Below are positions 7,635 to 15,737 of a DNA stretch of 44,159 bases, in pieces. Below the pieces are notes generated by a model. That model made no database searches. It saw nothing but the letters and a program-made list of their open reading frames with translations, and was not told the DNA's origin. Position numbers and translations under genes: made by a program. Source of the DNA: a bacterium (GTDB taxonomy: Bacteria; Bacillota_I; Bacilli_A; RF39; UBA660); the NCBI GenBank assembly GCA_029100545.1, contig JAQXPH010000032.1, positions 1 to 44,159 on the forward strand, in the 5' to 3' direction. Each line of letters starts with the position of its first letter. The first letter of the stretch is position 1.

Positions 7635-8294
7635 ATGATTGGTAATGATTGGGATGAAAAATTAAATATAATTTGGAATAGTGAAGGTTTTAAAAGATTT
7701 TATCATATTGTTGAAAATGAATATAATAATAAAATAATATTTCCTCCAAAAGACCGTATTTTTGAAGCTTTAAAATTAACAAGTTATGCTAATACCAAAG
7801 TTGTTATAGTTGGTCAAGATCCATACCATGGTGAAGGTGAAGCACATGGACTTTCTTTTTCTGTTATGGATGGAGTAAAAATACCACCATCACTTCAAAA
7901 TATTTATAAAGAATTATATAATGATCTTGGAATAATACCTAAAAAAACTGGAAATCTAACTGGATGGGCAAAAGAAGGAGTACTTCTTTTAAATAGTATT
8001 TTAACAGTTGAAAAGGATAAAGCATCTTCACATAAAAATCTTGGCTGGGAGCCTTTTACTGATTATATAATTAAAGTTTTAAATACTAAAGAAGAACCAA
8101 TTGTTTTTATTTTATGGGGAAATTTTGCTAAGAGCAAAAAAAGTTTAATAACAAATTCTAAACACTTAATTATTGAATCATCTCATCCAAGTCCTTTCTC
8201 AGCATATAATGGTTTTTTTGGTTCAAAACCATTTTCTAAAACCAATAACTTTTTAATAAATAATAATATTAAACCAATAGATTGGTCAAAATAA
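7635..8294 (+). CDS. ung: Uracil-DNA glycosylase, family 1
   Basis: 219-residue enzyme that removes uracil from DNA. The water-activating motif GQDPYHG has catalytic Asp at residue 62. The minor-groove loop SSHPSPFSAYNGFFGSKPFSK has His near 184. Length is normal. The gene follows rlmH by 9 bases with GGAG upstream and appears to close the rplI-to-ung run. With the glycosylase at 1487-1975, the window carries two UDG-superfamily repair enzymes. Confidence 0.97.
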   Translation: MIGNDWDEKLNIIWNSEGFKRFYHIVENEYNNKIIFPPKDRIFEALKLTSYANTKVVIVGQDPYHGEGEAHGLSFSVMDGVKIPPSLQNIYKELYNDLGIIPKKTGNLTGWAKEGVLLLNSILTVEKDKASSHKNLGWEPFTDYIIKVLNTKEEPIVFILWGNFAKSKKSLITNSKHLIIESSHPSPFSAYNGFFGSKPFSKTNNFLINNNIKPIDWSK

Positions 8295-8295
8295 A

Positions 8296-8315
8296 AAATA
8301 ACCATTTGGTTATTT
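8296..8315 (-). terminator. Intrinsic terminator between ung and the LemA-like gene
   Basis: AAATAACCA (8296-8304) pairs with TGGTTATTT (8307-8315). On the minus strand it is followed by TTTATTTT, so it mainly ends the flippase-FemABX-LemA transcript. On the plus strand the U tract is poor, though it may act weakly for ung. Confidence 0.7.
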
Positions 8316-8810
8316 AAGTTCATAAGAAGTTTGAATTTTAACATGATTTATTTTAGCAATAATTTTTAAGTAACCATTTATCGTTTTACTTAATAAATTA
8401 TTGTTTTTATTATAATATTTTTTATTTGCAATTAAAATTTCATCTTTTGCTTCAATTTTAGTTAAAATTTCATTATATTCATTTGTATTAAGTTCTTTAT
8501 TATCTTCTTTTAATTCTTTCATTATTTTTAAATTATTATTAAGTTCAATATCAAGTTCATAATTAGTTAATTTTTTATTATTTAAAGAATTAAAATCTTT
8601 TAGATAATCTTTCTTCTTAATTACTTTTTTAATTAATATATAAAGTTCATTCATAAGTTTTTGTTTATCCTTTAAAGTTTTTGAAATAATGTCATTTGCA
8701 CTATCCATTTTTGCCTTAATAATTGATAATTTATTATACCCATTAAAATAAATTATTAATAAAGCAAGTATAATAGTTATAAAAACTAATAATATAATTA
8801 AAAATTTCAT
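8310..8810 (-). CDS. LemA-like membrane protein
   Basis: 166-residue protein with one N-terminal membrane segment (residues 2-23) and a long helical rest. YNKLSIIKAKMDSANDIIS and the C-terminal EILIANKKYYN ... NGYLKIIAKI ... SYEL follow the LemA helical-bundle pattern, whose biochemical role is not established. It is divergent and slightly short (LemA is about 185). It starts 4 bases after the FemABX gene with site AGAAGGTGAT, so it is the last gene of a minus-strand operon of envelope genes. Confidence 0.65.
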   Translation of the reverse strand: MKFLIILLVFITIILALLIIYFNGYNKLSIIKAKMDSANDIISKTLKDKQKLMNELYILIKKVIKKKDYLKDFNSLNNKKLTNYELDIELNNNLKIMKELKEDNKELNTNEYNEILTKIEAKDEILIANKKYYNKNNNLLSKTINGYLKIIAKINHVKIQTSYELK

Positions 8811-8814
8811 TTAA

Positions 8815-10041
8815 TCACCTTCTAAATAAATTTTTTATTTTTCTTATTATTTTAATAAAATAATATTCTTTGCTAATTGGTAGTTCATATTCTCCAATTA
8901 ATTTTTCAACATTACCATTAAATCCTCTTTTAAATTCATATATTCCATAATCTTTATTTTTTTTATCATCATAAGTTATTATACCATAAAAATTATATTT
9001 ATCAAAACCATTATTTATAGCATATTTAATCATTTCCCATTGAAGCGCATATTGTGAATTAAATTTTAAATATTTTTCAATATTTCCACTTGATAAATAA
9101 ACTATTTCTGGTTTCATTATAATAAATACAGAAGATGACATGATAATGTTATCTCTTTTAGTTTTTTCTATAATTTCATTATTATATGTAATTTTCTTTT
9201 TAATGGAAGCAATTTCATTTTTTATATTGTTTTTTTTACCATTATTATATTTTGCATTACTTAATTTATTTAATTCAATTTCTTTATTTTTTAGTTCTTC
9301 TTTTAATAAAATATTATTTTCATTTAAATCAATTTCCGTTATTAAAAACTTTATTTTATTCTTAAATATCTTAAACATATTTTGATAATAATTAAAACTT
9401 TTAATTTTAAAATTTTTTCTATCACCAGTTTTTTTTAGTATATCATAAAATATATTTAGTTCGTTATAATTTAATTCTTTTATTTTAATATTGCTTTTTA
9501 ATGCTTTATTAATTATATTTCTTGTATTTGATTTCATTTCATTTAGTATATCATTTTCAGATTTACTTTTTAAATTTAAAGTAAATAATAAATTATTTTG
9601 TTCGTCATTATTATTTTTTTTAAATCCAATTTTATTTAAGTAAGTTATTATTTTAGAATTATTTATTCCACTTTTAATTATATTTCCATCAATATCTCTT
9701 TGGTAATCTATTATATATGGATCGATTCTTAAAATATAACCATTATTCTTTTTTATAAATGCTTTTAATTCACTAAAAAATATTTTTAACAATTCAAAAT
9801 TACTATAATCTATAAGAGGACCTCTTATTGCATAATATTCATATTTATTAAAATGTCTTTTTTTAAAAAGAAGCATTGCACATGCAATAATTTTATTATT
9901 TTCTTTTAAACCAACATAAGAAATATGCCAATTATTTTTTTCTCTTAAATGACCTATTTCTATTGATGAAAGAAAACATTTTTTATCATAAATATTCCAA
10001 AATTTTTCATATTCATTTTCAGTTATATTTTCAAAAATCAT
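8815..10041 (-). CDS. FemABX/MurM-type lipid II aminoacyltransferase
   Basis: 408-residue member of the Fem family, which adds amino acids from aminoacyl-tRNA to the peptide of lipid II. Two GNAT-like halves are visible: the first with YAIRGPLIDY and GYILRIDPYI, the second with SSSVFIIMKPEIVYLSSGN and LQWEMIKYAINNGFDKYNFYGI ending GFNGNVEKLIGEYELPI. Between them is a Lys/Glu-rich coiled-coil arm (about 240-300), as in FemA. The start overlaps the flippase stop by 4 bases. The added amino acid cannot be read from sequence. Confidence 0.88.
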   Translation of the reverse strand: MIFENITENEYEKFWNIYDKKCFLSSIEIGHLREKNNWHISYVGLKENNKIIACAMLLFKKRHFNKYEYYAIRGPLIDYSNFELLKIFFSELKAFIKKNNGYILRIDPYIIDYQRDIDGNIIKSGINNSKIITYLNKIGFKKNNNDEQNNLLFTLNLKSKSENDILNEMKSNTRNIINKALKSNIKIKELNYNELNIFYDILKKTGDRKNFKIKSFNYYQNMFKIFKNKIKFLITEIDLNENNILLKEELKNKEIELNKLSNAKYNNGKKNNIKNEIASIKKKITYNNEIIEKTKRDNIIMSSSVFIIMKPEIVYLSSGNIEKYLKFNSQYALQWEMIKYAINNGFDKYNFYGIITYDDKKNKDYGIYEFKRGFNGNVEKLIGEYELPISKEYYFIKIIRKIKNLFRR

Positions 10042-11630
10042 TTAGTTTCCTTTTTTTCTTTTATTAATTTAATTAAAATCTTTTTATTCATCATATAATA
10101 TATTATACCTAAAATTAGTGCAATTATAAGTATATAAATACATATTCCAACGAAACTAGTAAAAGTTGGCATTATTTTTTTATATAAAGTTGATACAATT
10201 ATAATAATTAATATTGATAATAAACAATTTGGTAACAATTTTAATGTTTCACTATATCTAAAACCTTCCTTTTTATATAATACATATAGTGGTACTCCAA
10301 GTGAAATAAAGTATCCAATAATAGTAGCTACAATAGCACCATAATAAGGATAAATACCTATTTTATTAAATAATAGTATTAAAGGTATATCTAGTAATGC
10401 ATTAATAACTAATCCTGTTATAGCAGAAAAATATATTAGTTTTGTTTTATATAATCCTTGTAAAGTTGAACATGAAATAACATAAGCACTATCAAGTACT
10501 CCTACTAGAATTTGAAAACTAAATATTATTGGACCATAGTAACTTTTACCATAAAATAATGTCCAAATTTCTTTTGAAAATAAACTCATAAAAATTGTTA
10601 AGGGTAAAATAATAAATATAAGTACTTTTAATGAATTATTAAAATAATAGTTTGCTCTTTTCATATCTTTAGATACGTAAGCATTTACTAATGATGGAAT
10701 TAAACTGATAGTTAGGCCTGTAGCAAATGATTTAACAATTGTAACGAGTTTACTGCCCCAAGTTGTAAAAATAGATGAAATTGTTTCTACATCTTGGGCA
10801 TTGAAACCTAGTTTTGTAAGACCACGTATAATTAATATCATATCAGTTGTATCATAAAGTGAGTTAGCAATATTAATGATTATAAAAGGAATACAATAAC
10901 TAACAATTTTTTTTAATATTTCCTTTTTTTCTTCTTTAGAAAATTCTTTTTTTGTATTATCTTTGATTATCTTTGCTTTTTTTGTTTTAATATATAAATA
11001 TACATAAGAAATAAGAGCACCAATTGCTGCCGAAAAAACAGATATTCCTATTGCATATTTAATATCTATATGTAATATTTTTACAAATATAAAACTTCCT
11101 ACTAATATAATTAATATTCTAACAATTTGTTCAATTACTTGAGATATTGAAGAAACTGTAATATACTTGTGTCCTTGTAAATAGCCTCTATATATTGATA
11201 AAACTGGTACAATTAATAGTGCAATAGATATGCATCTTATAACAAAGCATACATCTTCAATTGTATTACCACCTTGTAAGTTACCTAAAATAATTTTTGC
11301 AATTGGTTTAGCAAATATAAAGCATAATAAAAAAGCACTAATTGAAAAAATATAAATAAGTTTTTTACTTATTTTATACATTTCATTTTTTTTGTCATAT
11401 TCTTTTAAAGTTTCATATTCACTTGTAAGTTTACTAATTGCAAGAGGTATTCCGGCAGATGATATAATTAAAAATATATTATATATATTGTAGGCATATC
11501 CATATAAGGCACCGCCTTGCTGTCCAATAATTTTATAAAATGGTATAACATATAAAATTCCTAGTATTTTAGTTAAAATAATTGCAATAGTTGCAATTAT
11601 TGCACCTTCCATAAATCCATTTTTTTTCAT
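10038..11630 (-). CDS. SpoVB/YtgP-type polysaccharide (lipid II) flippase
   Basis: 530-residue MOP-superfamily protein with about 14 predicted membrane helices. The N-terminus (GFMEGAIIATIAIILTKILG, YGYAYNIYNIFLIISSAGIPLAISKL) is typical of the SpoVB/YtgP/MurJ-like group that moves lipid-linked wall precursors across the membrane. The start at ATG 11630 is preferred over TTG 11639, because AGGAG directly abuts the TTG and is 9 bases from the ATG. It heads an operon with a FemABX ligase and a LemA-like protein, fitting peptidoglycan precursor export. SpoVB versus YtgP cannot be separated without a tree. Confidence 0.88.
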   Translation of the reverse strand: MKKNGFMEGAIIATIAIILTKILGILYVIPFYKIIGQQGGALYGYAYNIYNIFLIISSAGIPLAISKLTSEYETLKEYDKKNEMYKISKKLIYIFSISAFLLCFIFAKPIAKIILGNLQGGNTIEDVCFVIRCISIALLIVPVLSIYRGYLQGHKYITVSSISQVIEQIVRILIILVGSFIFVKILHIDIKYAIGISVFSAAIGALISYVYLYIKTKKAKIIKDNTKKEFSKEEKKEILKKIVSYCIPFIIINIANSLYDTTDMILIIRGLTKLGFNAQDVETISSIFTTWGSKLVTIVKSFATGLTISLIPSLVNAYVSKDMKRANYYFNNSLKVLIFIILPLTIFMSLFSKEIWTLFYGKSYYGPIIFSFQILVGVLDSAYVISCSTLQGLYKTKLIYFSAITGLVINALLDIPLILLFNKIGIYPYYGAIVATIIGYFISLGVPLYVLYKKEGFRYSETLKLLPNCLLSILIIIIVSTLYKKIMPTFTSFVGICIYILIIALILGIIYYMMNKKILIKLIKEKKETK

Positions 11631-11650
11631 AAGGATCAACTCCTATAATT

Positions 11651-11679
11651 ATTATAGTTAAAAAATTAATATAAAACAA
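11651..11679 (-). promoter_or_regulatory. Promoter of the flippase-FemABX-LemA operon
   Basis: On the minus strand: -35 TTGTTT (11679-11674), 17-base spacer, -10 TATAAT (11656-11651). It is back to back with the MBL hydrolase promoter. Confidence 0.78.
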
Positions 11680-11691
11680 GTTATTATTATA

Positions 11692-11700
11692 TGTTATAAT
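11692..11700 (+). promoter_or_regulatory. Extended -10 promoter of MBL hydrolase gene
   Basis: TGTTATAAT (11692-11700) with a weak -35. Start near 11707 leaves a leader of about 9 bases containing AGAGGT. Confidence 0.6.
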
Positions 11701-11715
11701 TCATCTAGAGGTAAT

Positions 11716-12216
11716 ATGATAAAGGTTGAAAAATTAATTTTAGGTTATTTAGATACAAATTGTTATATAGTAAGTAGTAATAATAAAGCAATCATAATTG
11801 ATCCTGCAGATAATTATGAACAAATCATAAATTTTTGCAAGAAATATGAAGTAATTGAAATAATTGTTACGCATCATCATTTTGATCATATTGGAGCTTT
11901 AAAAGAAATAGAAAAATACTATAATTTAAAACGTAATGATTTTAGTAAAAAAACACTAAATTATGAAATAATAAAAACGCCAGGTCATACTGACGATTCT
12001 ATTTCTATTTTCTTTCCTGATGAAAAAATTCTTTTTTCTGGAGATTTAATATTCTATCATGCTATAGGTAGATATGACTTTCCAAATTCTAACTATGAAA
12101 ATTTAAAAGAATCACTTAATATTATTAGTAAACTTCCAATTAATACAATTATTTATCCAGGTCATGGAAAAGAAACAACATTAAAAGAAGAAATCCCAAG
12201 ATTTAAATATTATTAA
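11716..12216 (+). CDS. MBL-fold hydrolase, glyoxalase II-like
   Basis: 166-residue metallo-beta-lactamase-fold enzyme. Ligands are all present: THHHFDHIGAL, TPGHTDDSI, LFSGDLIFYHAIGR, and YPGHGKETT. This is the hydroxyacylglutathione-hydrolase-like set with two metal sites, as in YqgX. At 166 residues it is shorter than the usual 205-215, with a compact region between the HHHFDH and PGH motifs. The substrate is unknown. The 3' end overlaps the convergent gerQ-like gene by 4 bases, with no terminator between them. Confidence 0.88.
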   Translation: MIKVEKLILGYLDTNCYIVSSNNKAIIIDPADNYEQIINFCKKYEVIEIIVTHHHFDHIGALKEIEKYYNLKRNDFSKKTLNYEIIKTPGHTDDSISIFFPDEKILFSGDLIFYHAIGRYDFPNSNYENLKESLNIISKLPINTIIYPGHGKETTLKEEIPRFKYY

Positions 12217-12584
12217 AATGTTTTTTCAGAATAGGCATGTGAATAATTTATTGGTTCCATAAATTCAACATAATCTAAGTATAATATTCTTATTAAATAC
12301 CATTTACCTGTAGTAATATCTTTAATAATAAGATGATCTTTTCCAGCTTCTTCAATTAGACCTGAAAAAACTTTATTTTTCCACTCAGTACTATCTGGGA
12401 AAGAAACATATGCGTTAACCTTTCTTCCTTTATTTAAACGCAAAATATTTTCAATATAACTTTGTTCGTTATAATCAGGTTCCATGGAACTAACATTTCC
12501 TGGTGGAGTTTGAAAATTACTCATTTGGTTTTGATTTGTAGGAAATGTTGGATTTTGATAAAAATTACCGTTTATATTAATCAC
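12213..12584 (-). CDS. gerQ: GerQ-like spore coat protein
   Basis: 123-residue protein. A Gln/Asn/Pro-rich N-terminus (1-40) precedes the GerQ core: QSYIENILRLNKGRKVNAYV, a KVFSGLIEEAGKDHLII stretch, and TGKWYLIRILYLDYVEFMEP. In Bacillus, GerQ is an inner coat protein needed to localise CwlJ and is cross-linked by transglutaminase through N-terminal lysines. No lysine occurs here before residue 52. The first possible start is GTG 12584, but it lies inside the ribosome-binding site (GAGAGGTGAT), so initiation may be at AUU 12581 or AUA 12575. A CATATACT element upstream (minus strand) loosely resembles sporulation sigma -10 boxes. Confidence 0.82.
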   Translation of the reverse strand: MININGNFYQNPTFPTNQNQMSNFQTPPGNVSSMEPDYNEQSYIENILRLNKGRKVNAYVSFPDSTEWKNKVFSGLIEEAGKDHLIIKDITTGKWYLIRILYLDYVEFMEPINYSHAYSEKTF

Positions 12585-12641
12585 CTCTCAATATAAGTAT
12601 ATGTAAATTGACTTATAAATTGAATAATTTTTAAAGACTTA

Positions 12642-12670
12642 TAGACTTTTTTAAAAAATTTTAGTAAAAT
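12642..12670 (+). promoter_or_regulatory. Promoter of yitT-like gene
   Basis: -35 TAGACT (12642-12647), 17-base spacer, -10 TAAAAT (12665-12670). Start near 12677, with GAAAGGG before ATG 12696. Confidence 0.7.
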
Positions 12671-12695
12671 ACAATTAAGATAGAAAGGGTATATA

Positions 12696-13562
12696 ATGAA
12701 TAGGGAAGACGTAAAAATAATAATAAAAGGTCTTACTTTTGTTTTAGGCGTTTTTTTGCTTGCTATGTGTTATAATTTATTTTTATTACCAAATAATTTT
12801 GTAACAGGTGGTATGAATGGCCTTGCAATTATTTTTAATAAGGTTTTTAAATTAAATCCTACAATTTTTATTTATGTGTCAAGAATTTTTCTTTTAATTA
12901 TAAGTTTCATATTCTTAGGAGTAAAAAAAACTATGCCGACAATATTAGGTTCTCTATTATATCCATTAATGGTATCCTTTACTGAACCTATAGCAACTTA
13001 TTTAATAGATTATATTAATGTTAACGAATATTTAATTATTATATGTATGGCAGGAGTTTTATATGGTTCATCATCGGCATTAATTTATAAAACAGGTTTT
13101 ACAACAGGAGGTGGAGATGTAATAATGCAATTAATAAAAAAATATTTTAATGTATCAACAACAACTGCAAATTTTTCATATAGTTTTATAATATTATTAT
13201 TTGGATTATTTGTATTTGGATTTGAAAATTTTATATATGCAATTATAATTTTATTAATTAGTAATACTATTATTGATAAAATAACGTTAGGAGTTTCAAT
13301 GAGTAAAGTTTTCTTTATTTATTCAAAAAAACTTTCTGAAATAAAAAAAATAATTGCAGATGAATATGATAGTGGAGTTACTATATTACAAACTAAACAA
13401 GAATATTTACATAAGAAAGGTGAAATGTTGATGGTTGCTGTTTCTAATTTTGATTGTTATCATTTAAGAAATAGAATTTTAGAAATTGATCCTAATGCAT
13501 TTTTTGTAATAAATGATTGTTATGAAGTAAATGGTGGCAAGAAAAAAGAAAGACTTTTATAG
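12696..13562 (+). CDS. YitT family membrane protein (DUF161/DUF2179)
   Basis: 288-residue protein with 5-6 membrane helices in the first 200 residues. It carries the family signatures NNFVTGGMNGLAII and YKTGFTTGGGDVI. A cytoplasmic DUF2179 domain follows (about 210-285, DEYDSGVTILQTKQEYLHKKGEM ... IDPNAFFVIND). The family is widespread in Firmicutes and lacks a settled substrate. The ABC transporter binding protein starts 9 bases after its stop, so it may share the transcript that feeds the arginine genes. Confidence 0.9.
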   Translation: MNREDVKIIIKGLTFVLGVFLLAMCYNLFLLPNNFVTGGMNGLAIIFNKVFKLNPTIFIYVSRIFLLIISFIFLGVKKTMPTILGSLLYPLMVSFTEPIATYLIDYINVNEYLIIICMAGVLYGSSSALIYKTGFTTGGGDVIMQLIKKYFNVSTTTANFSYSFIILLFGLFVFGFENFIYAIIILLISNTIIDKITLGVSMSKVFFIYSKKLSEIKKIIADEYDSGVTILQTKQEYLHKKGEMLMVAVSNFDCYHLRNRILEIDPNAFFVINDCYEVNGGKKKERLL

Positions 13563-13570
13563 GAGGAACA

Positions 13571-14287
13571 ATGAAAAAAATATTATTATTTATTTTTATT
13601 TGTTTATTATTATGTGGATGTAAAAAAAATGATAATGAATTAGTTATGGTTACAGAAGCAGGATTTGCACCATATGAATATTATGAAGATGGAGAAATTG
13701 TTGGCGTTGATGTTGAAATAGCAAAAGAAATTGCTAAAAAAGTGAATAAGACTTTAGTAATTAAGGATATTTATTTTGATTCTATTATTAATGAACTAAA
13801 ATCTGGAAAAGCAGATTTTGCTATTGCAGGCATGAGTATTACTGATGAAAGAAAAAAAGAAGTTGATTTTTCAAATGAATATATAACTTCAAGACAAATA
13901 GTAATTGTTAATAACAATAGTAGTATTGAATCAATAAATGAAATTAATAATAAAATAGTAGCAGTACAACTTGGTAGTGTAGCAGATAGTCATGTAACAA
14001 AGAATAAGATAACTGATAACATAGTAAGACAAAAAAAATATTTATCTATGATTGAGGATTTAAAAGCAAATAAAGTTGATTTAATTATTATGGATGAACT
14101 TCCAGCTAAAGAGATATTAAAAAATAATTCAGAATTAAAAATTTTAGATGGTTATATTTTCGAAGATAGCTATGCAGTTGCTGTAAAAAAGGGTAATACT
14201 GAACTTTTAAATCAAATTAATGAAGTTATAGATGAACTTAAAAAAAATGGTAAAATAAGTGAATACATTTTAAGTTATTCAAAGTAG
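13571..14287 (+). CDS. Polar amino-acid ABC transporter, substrate-binding lipoprotein
   Basis: 238-residue family 3 periplasmic-type binding protein tethered to the membrane. Signal peptide with lipobox LLCGC, lipidated Cys at residue 17. The domain shows EAGFAPYEYYEDGEIVGVDVEIAKEIA-type ligand pocket features (shown here only in part), then ADFAIAGMSITDERKKEVDFS and a hinge region. A strong AGGAGG precedes the start. The permease and ATPase follow in order, then the arginine deiminase operon, so arginine is the likely ligand (inference). Confidence 0.92.
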   Translation: MKKILLFIFICLLLCGCKKNDNELVMVTEAGFAPYEYYEDGEIVGVDVEIAKEIAKKVNKTLVIKDIYFDSIINELKSGKADFAIAGMSITDERKKEVDFSNEYITSRQIVIVNNNSSIESINEINNKIVAVQLGSVADSHVTKNKITDNIVRQKKYLSMIEDLKANKVDLIIMDELPAKEILKNNSELKILDGYIFEDSYAVAVKKGNTELLNQINEVIDELKKNGKISEYILSYSK

Positions 14288-14294
14288 GAAAAAA

Positions 14295-14987
14295 ATGAAC
14301 ATATTATCAACTATATATGAAAATCTTTATTATACTTTAATATATGAAAACCGTTATATGTATTTTTTAAAAGGCTTATTAAATACTTTAATAATGGCTT
14401 TTTTTGCTTGTATAATTGGAATTATTTTAGGAATTATTTTAGCAATAATAACTGACTATAGTGAAAAAACCAAAAAGTTGCCATTTTTATCTTTTATTGC
14501 AAAAGTTTATATTGGTTTAATTAGAGGCACTCCATCTCTTCTTCAATTAATGATTATATATTACATTATGTTTCGAAGTGTTAATATTAATATAATAGTG
14601 GTTGGAATCATATCATTTGGGCTTAATTCTGCAGCGTATGTATCACAAATTATTAAATCAGGAATTATTTCTGTATCATTTGGGCAGGAAGAGGCCGCTA
14701 AAATGCTTGGACTTAATTATGTTCAAACAATGAGATATATTATAATGCCTCAAGCAATGAGAAATATTATGCCAGCATTAGGAAACGAATTTATTACTCT
14801 TTTAAAAGAAACATCTGTTGCGGGTTATATTGGTATAATTGAACTTACTAAAGCTTCTGATATAATTGCTTCTAGAACTTATGATTATTTCTTTCCACTT
14901 TTTATAGTTGCTATAATATATTTAATACTTACGATAGGATTGTCTAAAATTTTAAATATATTTGAAAGGAAATTAACTAATGATTGA
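14295..14987 (+). CDS. Polar amino-acid ABC transporter, permease
   Basis: 230-residue inner-membrane permease of the His/Glu/Gln/Arg/opine (HisMQ) type with about five helices. FLKGLLNTLIMAFFACIIGIILG is the typical N-terminal start (only part is conserved). GLIRGTPSLLQLMIIYY and the EAA loop QEEAAKMLGLNYVQTMRYII, which docks to the ATPase, are clear. The 3' end overlaps the ATPase gene by 8 bases. A single permease gene implies a homodimer. Confidence 0.94.
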   Translation: MNILSTIYENLYYTLIYENRYMYFLKGLLNTLIMAFFACIIGIILGIILAIITDYSEKTKKLPFLSFIAKVYIGLIRGTPSLLQLMIIYYIMFRSVNINIIVVGIISFGLNSAAYVSQIIKSGIISVSFGQEEAAKMLGLNYVQTMRYIIMPQAMRNIMPALGNEFITLLKETSVAGYIGIIELTKASDIIASRTYDYFFPLFIVAIIYLILTIGLSKILNIFERKLTND

Positions 14988-15687
14988 AATAAAAGATTTA
15001 TGTAAAAGTTATGGTGATAAAGAAATATTAAGTAATATTAATTTAACTATTAGTGATAATGAAATAGTAGCAATAATTGGTAAAAGTGGTTGTGGCAAAT
15101 CAACACTATTAAGATGTATTTCAAGGCTTGAAAATATTACTAAAGGAAGTATTTATATAGATAATGAAGATATTAATAATATAAAAGATTACTATAAAAA
15201 AGTTGGAATGGTTTTTCAAAGTTTTAATTTATTTGAAAATCTAAATGTTTTAGATAATTTAATTTTAGCACCAGTAAAACTAAAATTAATGACTAAAGAT
15301 GAGGCTATTAAAAAAGCTAAAAAATATTTAAAAGATATTAATTTATTAAATAAAATAAATGAATATCCAAAAAAATTAAGTGGTGGTGAAAAACAAAGAG
15401 TTGCAATTATTAGGGCTCTTATGGAAAATCCAAAAATTATATTATTTGATGAACCTACAAGTTCATTAGATCCACAAATGACTCAGGAAGTTCTTGAATT
15501 AATGAAAAAATTAAGTAATTTAAATATAACAATTATTGTTGTGAGTCATGAAATTAATTTTATAAAAGAATTTGCCCAAAGAATTATATATATAGATAAT
15601 AAAAAAGTTGTAAGTGATGCAAATGTAATTGATACATTTAATTCACATAATGAAAGTTTAAAAGAGTTTTTAAAAGATATAAAATGA
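14980..15687 (+). CDS. Polar amino-acid ABC transporter, ATP-binding protein
   Basis: 235-residue ATPase of the GlnQ/ArtP type. Walker A GKSGCGKSTLLR (residues ~33-44), Q-loop VGMVFQSFNLF, ABC signature KLSGGEKQRVAI, Walker B IILFDEPTSSLDP and the switch His in VVSHEINF are all present. It completes the three-gene importer. It ends with TGA, supporting the standard genetic code. The arcA promoter starts 4 bases downstream, and no terminator is visible between, so read-through into arcA is possible. Confidence 0.95.
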   Translation: MIEIKDLCKSYGDKEILSNINLTISDNEIVAIIGKSGCGKSTLLRCISRLENITKGSIYIDNEDINNIKDYYKKVGMVFQSFNLFENLNVLDNLILAPVKLKLMTKDEAIKKAKKYLKDINLLNKINEYPKKLSGGEKQRVAIIRALMENPKIILFDEPTSSLDPQMTQEVLELMKKLSNLNITIIVVSHEINFIKEFAQRIIYIDNKKVVSDANVIDTFNSHNESLKEFLKDIK

Positions 15688-15691
15688 TATA

Positions 15692-15720
15692 TAGACTTTT
15701 AAAAATTAAAATGATATTAT
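15692..15720 (+). promoter_or_regulatory. Promoter of the arginine deiminase operon
   Basis: -35 TAGACT (15692-15697), 17-base spacer, extended -10 TGATATTAT (15712-15720). No clear ARG box or Crp-type site was seen beside it. Confidence 0.72.
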
Positions 15721-15737
15721 TATAATAAGGAGATGAT

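Noticed and set aside
9140-9385. Plus-strand 81-residue frame inside the FemABX gene
   Set aside because: It is opposite the coiled-coil arm of the ligase, has no ribosome-binding site, and has low-complexity Phe/Leu/Ser composition.
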